This document shows, piece by piece, positions 19,599 to 28,186 of a stretch of 64,000 nt of DNA. Position 1 is the first letter of the stretch. Each line of letters starts with the position of its first letter. The position numbers and the translations under genes were made by a program. The notes below the pieces were generated by a model. The model was not told where the DNA came from, did not search any database, and saw only the letters and a program-made list of their open reading frames with translations. The DNA comes from Psychrobacillus sp. OK028 (lineage in GTDB: Bacteria > Bacillota > Bacilli > Bacillales_A > Planococcaceae). Location: positions 124,001-188,000 of the forward strand of contig NZ_FNHY01000002.1 of assembly GCF_900103605.1 (NCBI RefSeq), written 5' to 3'.

Positions 19599-20813
19599 AT
19601 GAATAACCAACCCTTTATCCCAATAATTATTGGGACAGATATGAATGCCTACAATATGGCGATTTCCTTTCATGAGGAATACAATATTAAGCCGATTTTA
19701 GTAGGTAAAGAAGAAATGTCATTTACAAAATTGAGTAGTATAATTGAGCATATTGAAATTCAGCCTAATTTATGGGATAAAACTGCATTTGTCCAAGTTC
19801 TAACAGAAGTTGCACAAAAATATAAAGTTAAAGACAAACAATTACTGTTAATAGGGACAAATGATTTTTATGTACGCTTAATAATTGAAAATGCAGATGC
19901 TTTAAAGAAAATGTATGTTTTTAATTATATGTCAGAAGAATTGATGAACAACCTGCTCGTGAAATCGAATTTCTATAAGCTTTGTGAAGAGCATGGGATT
20001 GATACGCCGAAAACATATTATTACACATGTGGAAATAAAGCTGTATTTACTGAAGATGTCCTATTCCCATTAATCATAAAACCAAGTAATGGTGTTATGT
20101 ATTACAAAAATAAGTTTCCTGGTCAGCAAAAGGTTTATCGTGTTGAAACAAAAGCAGAATTAGATGATGTGCTAAACAAAGTAAATGCTAGTGGATATAC
20201 AGAGGACTTAATAATTCAGGATTACATTCCTGGGGATGATACGTATATGTGGGATTCCGTATTTTATATGAGTTCAAAAGGCAAAGCCCAGCTGAGCACA
20301 CTTGCACAAGTGGTACTTCAAGAACATACTGTAACGGCTATCGGTAACTATACAGCTCTCATTACTAGATATAATGAGGAGCTGATGAAAAAGCTTCAAC
20401 ACTTTTTAGAAGCGATAGGTTATGTTGGATTTGCGAACTTTGACTTAAAATTTGATGAGCGTGATGGGAAGTTTAAAGTATTTGAGGTAAACATTAGACA
20501 GGGGAGATCTAGTTATTATACAACTGCCCTAGGTCATAATATGGCGAGATATTTTGTGGATGATGTTATTTATCAAAAGGAAAAATCGCTTACTTTACTA
20601 AATGAGCATTATTTGTTTACAGTAGTTCCTAAAATAGTTTTAAAGAAATTTGTTGAAAACAAAGAGATTCAACAAGAAGTTAGAACACTTTTGAATGCTG
20701 GGAAATGGGGAAATCCACTGTTCTACAAACAGGACAAGCATTTTAAGCGTAAATTATATTTAGTTGCCCGTCAGTTAAATTATTATAAAAAGTATAAAAA
20801 CAATAATTGGTGA
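19599..20813 (+). CDS. ATP-grasp ligase, D-aspartate ligase (AslA)-like
   Basis: 404 residues. N-terminal preATP-grasp part (FIPIIIGTDMNAYNMAISFHEEYNIKPILVG) and an ATP-grasp core with PLIIKPSNGVMYYKNKFPG, LIIQDYIPGDDTYMWDSVFY and the metal site FANFDLKFDERDGKFKVFEVNIRQGRSSYY. The layout is that of the AslA family, which joins D-Asp to the side chain of peptidoglycan lysine; this is my best reading, and a D-Glu or other carboxylate-amine ligase is possible. It lies 11 bp after phoR, so the phosphate-response operon may include a wall cross-bridge enzyme. B. subtilis, with direct cross-links, lacks it here. Confidence 0.7.
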   Translation: MNNQPFIPIIIGTDMNAYNMAISFHEEYNIKPILVGKEEMSFTKLSSIIEHIEIQPNLWDKTAFVQVLTEVAQKYKVKDKQLLLIGTNDFYVRLIIENADALKKMYVFNYMSEELMNNLLVKSNFYKLCEEHGIDTPKTYYYTCGNKAVFTEDVLFPLIIKPSNGVMYYKNKFPGQQKVYRVETKAELDDVLNKVNASGYTEDLIIQDYIPGDDTYMWDSVFYMSSKGKAQLSTLAQVVLQEHTVTAIGNYTALITRYNEELMKKLQHFLEAIGYVGFANFDLKFDERDGKFKVFEVNIRQGRSSYYTTALGHNMARYFVDDVIYQKEKSLTLLNEHYLFTVVPKIVLKKFVENKEIQQEVRTLLNAGKWGNPLFYKQDKHFKRKLYLVARQLNYYKKYKNNNW

Positions 20814-20820
20814 GGAAATA

Positions 20821-20859
20821 TTTACAAAACATTCATAATACATTAACAATCATCTGATA
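20821..20859 (+). promoter_or_regulatory. Candidate Pho box (PhoP-binding array)
   Basis: TTTACA (20821), TTCATA (20832), TTAACA (20843) and CTGATA (20854) are hexamers at exact 11-bp steps. Three match the PhoP consensus TT(A/T/C)A(C/T)A fully. The array starts 7 bp after the ATP-grasp stop and ends about 38 bp before a terminator. Confidence 0.5.
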
Positions 20860-20896
20860 CATTTAAATAGACCCCTTTTCCAAACGATTTACCTAA

Positions 20897-20927
20897 AAAA
20901 AGCTAGCATTTTTGCTAGCTTTTTTTA
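20897..20927 (+). terminator. Terminator of the phoPR-ligase unit
   Basis: AAAAAGCTAGCA-tttt-TGCTAGCTTTTT, a near-perfect stem followed by further T. Confidence 0.9.
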
Positions 20928-20968
20928 ATTGCGATGAAAGTGTAAGCTGTGCATTAATTCATCCCCCT

Positions 20969-21144
20969 GATTTCCGTTTCAGGTGGACGCTTTCCGAGGG
21001 CGTTGCCTCAGCCTCCTCGTTGGAAAACATATGCTCCTGCGGTTACTCGTCGCAAAGACATTGGCCAAACAAAGTTTGTCCAATGTCTTCGCTGCGGGGT
21101 CTTCGACTAACGCTTTTCCCACCGGAGTCGCCACCTTACACTCC
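20969..21144 (+). repeat. Dispersed intergenic repeat family I, copy B
   Basis: About 175 bp aligning with copy A (11030-11195). It has a central perfect stem GACATTGG ... CCAATGTC (near 21056-21087), and its outer ends AGGTGG ... CCACCT replace the GGCGGAC/GTCCGCC pair of copy A, a compensatory change that keeps pairing. Short open frames across it are chance products of its G+C-richer sequence. Confidence 0.7.
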
Positions 21145-21334
21145 AATCAATTAAAAGAGTGGTACTCAACTATAAGATAGAGCATAGCCTATCGCTTAGA
21201 TAATAAGAGTAGTCAAAGTTAATGTAGGGATAAAACCGTCTGTTGAATTAGCGAAAATACTCTGTAAGCAAGGATAAAGAGGTTAGATTTCTTTTTATCT
21301 CGTGGAAATAAAGAAAATAATAAGTAGTTACTAA

Positions 21335-21385
21335 ATAAAGAAGCGAGATAGCGAACGAAATTGCATCTTCGTGAGCTTGCTTTAT
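21335..21385. repeat. Imperfect inverted repeat in the phoR-hflK gap
   Basis: ATAAAGAAGC ... GCTTGCTTTAT encloses ACGAA-attgcatc-TTCGT. It has no T-run. Together with the palindrome at 21430-21602 it makes 21181-21719 dense in secondary structure. I see no gene in that interval. Confidence 0.4.
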
Positions 21386-21429
21386 CTGTAGAAAGGTATC
21401 TTATCTCCAGTTTTCCAAAAACGCACTTG

Positions 21430-21602
21430 CCTGTTTCTATGGGGTGTAGGAGGGCGCCGGATAGAAAAACGCCATAAGATTACCGAAAAATGGAATGCTG
21501 GTTGGTTGTGACAACGTCACAACCAACCAGCAGCCATAAAATTCTCTCGGTAATAATATAGCGTAACATCTGTCCAAAGCCCTTCAAAAACAATAGAACA
21601 GG
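21430..21602. repeat. 173-bp quasi-palindromic element
   Basis: The core is a perfect 16-bp inverted repeat, GCTGGTTGGTTGTGAC (21497-21512) and its complement (21516-21531), with a 3-base centre. Outward it continues as ATGG/CCAT, then ATTACCGA/TCGGTAAT, and then diverged arms of about 48 bp that still align (CCTGTTTCTAT ... ATAGAACAGG at the tips). No transposase gene or T-run is present. Confidence 0.7.
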
Positions 21603-21720
21603 TTTTTACCCTTAATGGACCGGGTCATTTCAAATCCCAACTAAGGGTCCGATTATTCCAACTAAACCTTTAGCATTTTATTCATAGAAAAAGTACATGA
21701 AACAACTATTCTATTATTTT

Positions 21721-21747
21721 TGAAACCAATTACCAGGTTAAACCGTA
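21721..21747 (+). promoter_or_regulatory. ECF sigma-W-type promoter of hflKC
   Basis: TGAAAC (21721-21726), 17-bp spacer and CGTA (21744-21747), preceded by a T-rich run as in sigma-W promoters. It lies 32 bp before the hflK start. The -35 context TTTTTGAAACCAA is almost the same as that of ysdB in this window. Confidence 0.65.
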
Positions 21748-21779
21748 AAAGGAAGTATACATACAAAGGAGGAAGTAAA

Positions 21780-22775
21780 ATGAGTACTAAAAGGCTTCTA
21801 ACTATTTTCACCATGAGTGTAATTGGCATTATTTTAATATCTGCTGTGTTTACATCTTGGTATACAGTAGATGAATCAGAACAAGCAATCGTAATAACGT
21901 TTGGTGAAGCAAGTGAACCAATAGTCGATCCAGGGTTAAAGTTTAAAATGCCGTGGCCAATTCAAAAAGTGGAGAAATTGTCCAAAGAAACATTCAGCCT
22001 TCAATTTGGTTACAGCCAAAAAGCAAACGGTGAAATTGAATCATTTGATAAGGATACGAAAATGATTACAGGGGATGACAATATTGTATTAACAGATTTA
22101 GTCGTTCAATGGAAAATCACAGATCCCAAATCATATTTATTTAATGCTGAAAATCCACGAGAGCTACTACATGATGCAACCTCTGCTTCGATTCGTTCTG
22201 TTATTGGGAACTCTAAAATAGATGATGCCCTAACGTCAGGAAAAGCACAGATTGAAAGTGATACGAGCGATCTATTACGTTCGTTAATAGAAAAGTATGA
22301 TATTGGAATTACTGTATTAACTGTGAAGCTACAAGATGTAGAGCTTCCTAATGCAGAGGTTCGTTCAGCATTTACTGCAGTAACAGATGCAGAAGAAACG
22401 AAAAATACAAAGGTAAATCAAGCAGAAAAATACAGAAATCAAAAGTTAAGTGAAGCAGTTGGTGAAAAGGATGCTATTATTTCAAATGCGACTGGTTATA
22501 AAACGGCTCGTATTGAGCAGGCAAAAGGTGATGTAGCACTTTTCGATAAGCTATACGCAGAATATCAAAACAACAAAGTGATCACTAGACAGCGTTTAGT
22601 TATGGAGACTTTAGATGCGGTATTACCAAATGCTAATTTGTATATTATGAATGATGACGGTGGAACGATGAAATACCTACCTCTTCAATCGCTAGAATCT
22701 ACTAAACAAGCAGCTCCACAAGCTAGCAAGACAACTGAGGAAGATACAGAAAAAGAAGAAGGAGGAGGAAAATAA
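21780..22775 (+). CDS. hflK: HflK-like SPFH membrane protein
   Basis: 331 residues. One N-terminal membrane segment (about 5-26, LLTIFTMSVIGIILISAVF), then an SPFH/prohibitin domain (DESEQAIVITFGEASEPIVDPGLKFKMP) and a long charged helical region (about 205-280), ending in an acidic tail. HflK and HflC form a ring that modulates the membrane protease FtsH. The ATG at 21780 is picked because AAAGGAGGAAG lies just upstream; the longer frame would begin inside the promoter -35. Its stop overlaps the hflC ATG (TAATG). The nearby sigma-W-type promoter suggests envelope-stress control. Confidence 0.88.
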   Translation: MSTKRLLTIFTMSVIGIILISAVFTSWYTVDESEQAIVITFGEASEPIVDPGLKFKMPWPIQKVEKLSKETFSLQFGYSQKANGEIESFDKDTKMITGDDNIVLTDLVVQWKITDPKSYLFNAENPRELLHDATSASIRSVIGNSKIDDALTSGKAQIESDTSDLLRSLIEKYDIGITVLTVKLQDVELPNAEVRSAFTAVTDAEETKNTKVNQAEKYRNQKLSEAVGEKDAIISNATGYKTARIEQAKGDVALFDKLYAEYQNNKVITRQRLVMETLDAVLPNANLYIMNDDGGTMKYLPLQSLESTKQAAPQASKTTEEDTEKEEGGGK

Positions 22776-23755
22776 TGGCTGAAAACAAAAATCCATTCTC
22801 CGGTTTAGAGGAAAAGTTTAAAACAGTTGGAAGCAAGCCAAGTAAAGCTCCCAAAGAAAAGAAACCGACTGATTATAAAAAGTTTACGAAACCATTTATT
22901 GCAATCTTCCTAGTTTTTGTGTTATTCATTATCGCTCTTGCAAATATTTACGTAGTAAAAGAAGGAGAATATAAGGTTATTCGTCAGTTCGGAGAAATCA
23001 AAGATGTGAAACAAACTCCCGGAATTCACATGAAAATACCATTCGTTCAAACTGTTACTACTGTACCTAAATATCAAATGAATTATAAACTATCGGAAGC
23101 TGAGATCAATACAAAAGATAAGCGTCGAATCATTATTGATAATTATGCAGTATGGAGAGTAGTAAACGTTAAACAAATGATTTCTAGTGCAGGGACATTA
23201 GTCGGTGCAGGCTCTCGTATGGAAGAGTTCATCTACTCTGTAGTTCGCTCTGAGCTTGGTCAATTAGAATACAGTGAGATTATTAACGATGAAAATTCTT
23301 CACGTGGTAGCCTTAATGATCAAATTACAAGCCATGTGAATGAATTATTGAAAAAGGATAACTATGGAATTGAAGTAATAGACGTTCGTATTAAACGTAC
23401 CGATCTCCCTCAAGAGAATGAGCAGTCCGTTTACAATGAAATGATTTCAGAAAGACAAAGTATTGCCCAAAAGTTCTTATCTACTGGGGATGCGGATAAA
23501 CGCCGTATTGAAGCTGAAACAGATCGAGAAGTTCGTGAAATGTTAGCAACTGCCAACAAAGATGCAGCAGTAATAGCAGCAGAAGGGGACGCAGAAGCAG
23601 CAAAAATTTATAATCAAAGTTTCTCGAAGGATCCGGAGTTCTATTCACTATACAGAACATTAGAATCGTATAAGAAAACTATTGGTGATGATACAATGAT
23701 CATCATCCCATCAGATTCACCTTATGCTAATATTTTATCGGGGTACTTAGAATAG
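22775..23755 (+). CDS. hflC: HflC-like SPFH membrane protein
   Basis: 326 residues. A basic, proline- and lysine-rich cytoplasmic lead (about 1-37) precedes a single membrane segment (about 40-60, FIAIFLVFVLFIIALANIYV). The SPFH domain follows (VVKEGEYKVIRQFGEIKDVK and TPGIHMKIPFVQ), then a helical stretch with Ala/Glu repeats (EGDAEAAKIYNQSFSKDPEF), which is typical of HflC. It pairs with HflK and is translationally coupled to it by a one-base overlap. A strong terminator follows. Neither gene occurs at this locus in B. subtilis. Confidence 0.88.
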   Translation: MAENKNPFSGLEEKFKTVGSKPSKAPKEKKPTDYKKFTKPFIAIFLVFVLFIIALANIYVVKEGEYKVIRQFGEIKDVKQTPGIHMKIPFVQTVTTVPKYQMNYKLSEAEINTKDKRRIIIDNYAVWRVVNVKQMISSAGTLVGAGSRMEEFIYSVVRSELGQLEYSEIINDENSSRGSLNDQITSHVNELLKKDNYGIEVIDVRIKRTDLPQENEQSVYNEMISERQSIAQKFLSTGDADKRRIEAETDREVREMLATANKDAAVIAAEGDAEAAKIYNQSFSKDPEFYSLYRTLESYKKTIGDDTMIIIPSDSPYANILSGYLE

Positions 23756-23761
23756 TATATG

Positions 23762-23816
23762 AATCGTCATTCCCCTTACTGTCATGGTAAGATATAGGGA
23801 ATGACGATTTTATTTA
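23762..23816 (+). terminator. Terminator after hflC
   Basis: 13-bp stem AATCGTCATTCCC ... GGGAATGACGATT with an inner CTTAC/GTAAG pairing, followed by TTATTT. Confidence 0.88.
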
Positions 23817-23832
23817 GAAGGAGTGAAAGCAT

Positions 23833-26460
23833 TTGTCAACTGAGAAAATCTTATTACTAGACGGCAATAGTTTGGCTTACAGAGCTTTTTTTGCCCTGCC
23901 CTTATTAACGAACGAACATGGTATACATACAAATGCAGTGTATGGCTTTACAATGATGCTACAAAAAATTATGGAAGAAGAAAATCCAACCCATATGTTA
24001 GTGGCATTTGATGCCGGAAAAACAACTTTCCGTCATTCTACATTTGGCGAATATAAAGGTGGACGACAAAAAACTCCACCAGAGCTTTCAGAACAATTTC
24101 CTTATATACGTAAATTGATTGATGCGTATGGCATTAAGCGGTATGAACTGGAAATGTATGAGGCTGACGATATTATCGGGACTTTAAGTAAGCAAGCAGA
24201 TGAAAAAGGACAACAAGTAGTAATTGTTTCCGGAGATAAGGATTTAACACAATTAGCTACCGATAAAACAACTGTATATATTACCAGAAAAGGAATTACC
24301 GATATTGAAAAGTACACACCTGAACATGTCCAAGAAAAGTATGGTTTAACTCCTCTACAAATTATTGATATGAAAGGCTTGATGGGAGATGCTTCAGATA
24401 ATATTCCTGGAGTGCCGGGTGTTGGGGAAAAGACAGCTATAAAGTTATTAAAGGAGCATGGCTCTGTTGAGAACTTGTACAAAGCGTTGGAAACAGTGAG
24501 TGGCGCTAAGTTAAAGGAAAAACTTATTGCCAATGAAGAACAGGCTATTATGAGTAAAGCATTGGCTACAATTGAAACAGCTGCACCAATAGAGGTTTCT
24601 ATTAATGATATTTCATATAATGGTCCCAATATGGAAGAGGTAATTGAAGTTTGGAAAGAACTATCTTTTAAAACACTTTTGGATAAAACTGACTATATTA
24701 CAGAGGAATCAGAAACGACAGAAGTAGCATTCGAAATTATTGAACAAATAGACTCTACTATATTAGACAAAGTAATGGCGGTTCATTTAGAGATGTATGA
24801 TGGTCAATACCACACTAGTGAACTATTAGGGATTGCTTTATCGAATGGAGAAAAAGGTTATTTTGCTCCAGCAGATGTAGCTTTTAAATCGGAGGATTTT
24901 TGTTCGTGGTTAGAGAATAATACGAACAAAAAATATTTAGCAGATTCAAAAGCAACACAAGCAGTTAGCAGAAAACACAATGTTAATGTTCATGGAGTTG
25001 AATTTGACCTACTTTTAGCAGCGTATATAGTAAATCCAGCTATTTCGTCAGAGGATGTTGCAGCAATTGCGAAAGAATTTGGTTACTTTAACCTGCTGAC
25101 AAATGATAGTGTTTACGGAAAAGGTGCCAAAAAATCCGCGCCTGAAATCGATAAAATTGCAGAACATGCAGTTAGAAAAGCAAAGGCAATATGGGATTTA
25201 AAAGAAAAGTTAGAAATAAAGCTTGAAGAAAATGAACAATACGCATTGTATAAAGAAATAGAGCTGCCACTTGCTTCTATCCTCGGCACGATGGAATCGG
25301 ATGGTGTATTGGTGGATAAAAAAATACTAGTAGAAATGGGTCATGAGCTAAATATTAAACTACAGGCGATTGAACAAGACATTTATACACTAGCGGGAGA
25401 AACATTTAATATTAATTCACCTAAACAATTAGGCGTAATACTATTTGAAAAAATTGGTCTTACACCTATTAAAAAGACGAAAACAGGTTACTCAACTGCA
25501 GCGGATGTTTTAGAGAAACTTGCAAATGAGCATGAAATAATCGAACAAATTCTACTGTATCGTCAATTAGGTAAGCTCAATTCGACGTATATTGAAGGAT
25601 TGTTAAAAGAGATTCATGAAGATGATGGTAAAATTCATACAAGGTATCAACAAGCACTTACTTCAACTGGTCGCTTGAGTTCGATCAATCCTAATCTACA
25701 AAATATACCAGTTCGCTTAGAAGAGGGTAGAAAGATCCGTAAAGCATTTGTCCCTTCTCAACCTGGATGGGTAATGTTTGCAGCTGATTATTCACAAATT
25801 GAATTACGTGTACTTGCTCATATGTCAAAGGATGAAAACCTAGTAGATGCTTTTAATAATGACTTAGATATTCATACGAAAACAGCAATGGATGTCTTTC
25901 ATGTAGAGCAGGACGGTGTTACATCGGATATGCGTCGTGCTGCTAAAGCGGTTAACTTTGGTATCGTATATGGCATTAGTGATTATGGGTTATCACAAAG
26001 CCTGGATATTACTAGAAAAGAAGCAGCTAAATTTATCGAGAACTATCTAAATAGCTTCCCTGGGGTAAAAGAATACATGGATGATATCGTTCATGATGCA
26101 AAACAAACAGGCTACGTTACAACCATATTAAATAGAAGAAGGTATTTGCCAGAAATAACAAGTTCAAACTTTAATCTACGAAGTTTTGCGGAACGCACTG
26201 CGATGAATACACCAATTCAAGGAAGTGCAGCAGATATTATTAAAAAGGCAATGATCGATATGGCAGAAAGATTAAAAGCAGAAAATATGCAAACTAGAAT
26301 GCTACTGCAGGTTCATGATGAACTGATTTTTGAGGCGCCACCAGAGGAAATTGAAATGCTAGAAAAAATTGTTCCAGAAGTAATGGAAAATGCGATTAAG
26401 CTAATTGTCCCTCTTAAAGTCGATTATGCCTTTGGATCATCTTGGTACGACACAAAGTAG
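23833..26460 (+). CDS. polA: DNA polymerase I
   Basis: 875 residues (B. subtilis 880). The 5'-3' exonuclease domain fills about 1-290 (LLLDGNSLAYRAFFALP, YEADDIIGTL, GLMGDASDNIPGVPGVGEKTA). The middle 3'-5' exonuclease-like domain lacks the proofreading carboxylates, as in other Bacillus Pol I. The polymerase domain has motif A FAADYSQIELRVLAH, motif B RRAAKAVNFGIVYG and motif C QVHDELIFEAP. It acts in repair and Okazaki-fragment processing. TTG start behind GAAGGAGTG. mutM follows after 12 bp and coaE 12 bp later, one operon. Confidence 0.97.
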   Translation: MSTEKILLLDGNSLAYRAFFALPLLTNEHGIHTNAVYGFTMMLQKIMEEENPTHMLVAFDAGKTTFRHSTFGEYKGGRQKTPPELSEQFPYIRKLIDAYGIKRYELEMYEADDIIGTLSKQADEKGQQVVIVSGDKDLTQLATDKTTVYITRKGITDIEKYTPEHVQEKYGLTPLQIIDMKGLMGDASDNIPGVPGVGEKTAIKLLKEHGSVENLYKALETVSGAKLKEKLIANEEQAIMSKALATIETAAPIEVSINDISYNGPNMEEVIEVWKELSFKTLLDKTDYITEESETTEVAFEIIEQIDSTILDKVMAVHLEMYDGQYHTSELLGIALSNGEKGYFAPADVAFKSEDFCSWLENNTNKKYLADSKATQAVSRKHNVNVHGVEFDLLLAAYIVNPAISSEDVAAIAKEFGYFNLLTNDSVYGKGAKKSAPEIDKIAEHAVRKAKAIWDLKEKLEIKLEENEQYALYKEIELPLASILGTMESDGVLVDKKILVEMGHELNIKLQAIEQDIYTLAGETFNINSPKQLGVILFEKIGLTPIKKTKTGYSTAADVLEKLANEHEIIEQILLYRQLGKLNSTYIEGLLKEIHEDDGKIHTRYQQALTSTGRLSSINPNLQNIPVRLEEGRKIRKAFVPSQPGWVMFAADYSQIELRVLAHMSKDENLVDAFNNDLDIHTKTAMDVFHVEQDGVTSDMRRAAKAVNFGIVYGISDYGLSQSLDITRKEAAKFIENYLNSFPGVKEYMDDIVHDAKQTGYVTTILNRRRYLPEITSSNFNLRSFAERTAMNTPIQGSAADIIKKAMIDMAERLKAENMQTRMLLQVHDELIFEAPPEEIEMLEKIVPEVMENAIKLIVPLKVDYAFGSSWYDTK

Positions 26461-26472
26461 GAGGGTTTAAAT

Positions 26473-27345
26473 ATGCCTGAATTACCAGAAGTGGAGGGCG
26501 TATTACGCGCTCTTCAACCAATTGTCACTGGAAAGACGATTAAGTCTGTGGAGGTTTCTGATACCATTTATAAATCTAAAGCAAATGGTAGAGAAGCAAT
26601 TATTAAAGGGTTAGATGTAGAGCAGTTTTGTTTAGCTTTACTTGGTGCAAAGATTGATCATTTAGAAAGACGGTCAAAATATATTTATTTTCATCTTATA
26701 AAAAATGGACAAGCTCATATGCTCGTCTCTCATTTGGGGATGTCAGGAGCATGGTTTTCTGTGAAAAACGTGCATGAAATAACGGAAGATAAATTTAGAA
26801 AGCATGCGCATGTAAGTCTCTTTTTTGAAGAGGGTGACATGCTAGTCTATGCGGATATTCGTCGATTTGGAGAACTGCGATTTTTAGAAACAGAAGCAGA
26901 CTATCCATCTTTGTTGCTTATGGCACCCGAGCCTTTTGATCAACATGCATTAGATCATTTTCTGCATATGAGCGCATTGCCAAAATATGAAAATAAAGCA
27001 ATAAAAGAATTTATCATGGATGGTCATATCATATCTGGTTGTGGAAATATATATGCAACTGAAGCGTTATTTCGTATGAAAATACATCCAGCCCGTACAG
27101 TAAAAAGAATTAGTAGAGAGCGAAAAATTCAGTTGTTTCAAGAAATTGTAATTGTTCTGCTAGATAGTATTGAAAACGGAGGAAGTACGATTTCAGATTA
27201 TCGTAGTATTAACGGTGGAGCAGGCAATATGCAAAATAGACTCCAAATGTATGGCAAAAAGGAATGTGGAGTCTGTGGTACGAAAACAAAACAGAAGACG
27301 ATCGGTGGTCGTACTTCTACCTACTGTCCAGCATGTCAGAAATAA
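26473..27345 (+). CDS. mutM: Formamidopyrimidine-DNA glycosylase
   Basis: 290 residues. The N-terminus MPELPEVEGVLRAL carries the catalytic proline (P2) and E3. The helix-two-turn-helix region includes ISGCGNIYATEALFRMKIHP, and the C-terminal zinc finger CGVCGTKTKQKTIGGRTSTY ends in CPACQK (C4). It removes 8-oxoguanine and other oxidised purines and cuts abasic sites. It lies between polA and coaE as in B. subtilis, though the intervening ytaF is absent here. Ribosome binding site AGGAGGGTT. Confidence 0.96.
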   Translation: MPELPEVEGVLRALQPIVTGKTIKSVEVSDTIYKSKANGREAIIKGLDVEQFCLALLGAKIDHLERRSKYIYFHLIKNGQAHMLVSHLGMSGAWFSVKNVHEITEDKFRKHAHVSLFFEEGDMLVYADIRRFGELRFLETEADYPSLLLMAPEPFDQHALDHFLHMSALPKYENKAIKEFIMDGHIISGCGNIYATEALFRMKIHPARTVKRISRERKIQLFQEIVIVLLDSIENGGSTISDYRSINGGAGNMQNRLQMYGKKECGVCGTKTKQKTIGGRTSTYCPACQK

Positions 27346-27357
27346 GGGAGTAACTAA

Positions 27358-27954
27358 ATGATTATCGGATTAACAGGTAGTATTGCTAGTGGGAAAAGTA
27401 CCGTTTCCAATATGTTAAAAGAAATGGGCTTCCCGATAATAGATGCAGATATTGTTGCGCGTGTAGTAGTAGAAAAAGGTACTAGCACACTTGAAATGAT
27501 TAAAGAAACATTTGGTCCTGTTGTTGTCCACGAAGATGGTGCTTTAAATCGTGAAGCACTAGGTGAGATCATCTTTTCGAATCCTTCTAAACGGAAACAG
27601 TTAAATGATATTATTCATCCTGCTATTCGAGCAGAAATGCTTGCTCAGAAGGAGCATTTAGTGCAGCAAAATCATCCAGTTATCATTATGGATATTCCAT
27701 TGCTTTTTGAAAGCAGGCTGCAGTCCTTCGTGGATAAAATTTTAGTGGTAACAGTAACTGAGCAGACGCAACTAGAAAGATTAATGGCTCGGAATGGTTT
27801 TACGCACGAGGAAGCCAAATTACGTATTCAATCACAATTACCTTTATCAGTTAAAGAAGAAGGTGCGGATGCGGTTATTTATAACAATGGATCAATAGAA
27901 GAAACCGAACAACAATTGAAAAAAATAATAGCTATTTGGGAACAAGAAAACTAA
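27358..27954 (+). CDS. coaE: Dephospho-CoA kinase
   Basis: 198 residues. Walker A GLTGSIASGKST (4-15), the DADIVAR segment (29-35) that binds substrate, and IMDIPLLFES further on, as in CoaE. It phosphorylates dephospho-CoA, the last step of coenzyme A synthesis. It starts 12 bp after mutM with AAGGGAGT upstream and closes the polA-mutM-coaE operon. A strong terminator follows. Confidence 0.95.
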   Translation: MIIGLTGSIASGKSTVSNMLKEMGFPIIDADIVARVVVEKGTSTLEMIKETFGPVVVHEDGALNREALGEIIFSNPSKRKQLNDIIHPAIRAEMLAQKEHLVQQNHPVIIMDIPLLFESRLQSFVDKILVVTVTEQTQLERLMARNGFTHEEAKLRIQSQLPLSVKEEGADAVIYNNGSIEETEQQLKKIIAIWEQEN

Positions 27955-27985
27955 AAATTAGGTAATCATAATTTGTTCAACATTG

Positions 27986-28020
27986 GGTGGTCGTGACGTT
28001 AGTCGTGACCATCTTTTTTT
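27986..28020 (+). terminator. Terminator after coaE
   Basis: GGTGGTCGTGAC-gtta-GTCGTGACCATC forms a 12-bp stem when G-U pairs are counted, followed by T7. Confidence 0.85.
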
Positions 28021-28186
28021 GAAAAACGGTAATAATAGTGCAATAAATCTGTCAAAAGCATCTCCGAAACATTAGTAACAGATTGTGTCCTTATTATGTT
28101 CCTTATCTCAACAGAAACAAGCAAATAAATATCTGAAAATATCGACTTTATTATTCTATCTTTTTAGGGCTACACAATAAAGAAAA

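Noticed and set aside
20912-21180. Two overlapping open frames of 65-80 codons after the ATP-grasp gene
   Set aside because: They fall inside repeat family I copy B, overlap in different frames, have no ribosome binding site, and copy A does not keep either frame.
21181-21719. A missed gene or tRNA in the long gap before hflK
   Set aside because: All frames are short and lack ribosome binding sites, and no cloverleaf was seen; the interval is dominated by inverted repeats.
21698-21720. Additional TGAAAC upstream of hflK
   Set aside because: There is no CGT at 16-17 bp, whereas the TGAAAC at 21721 has one.
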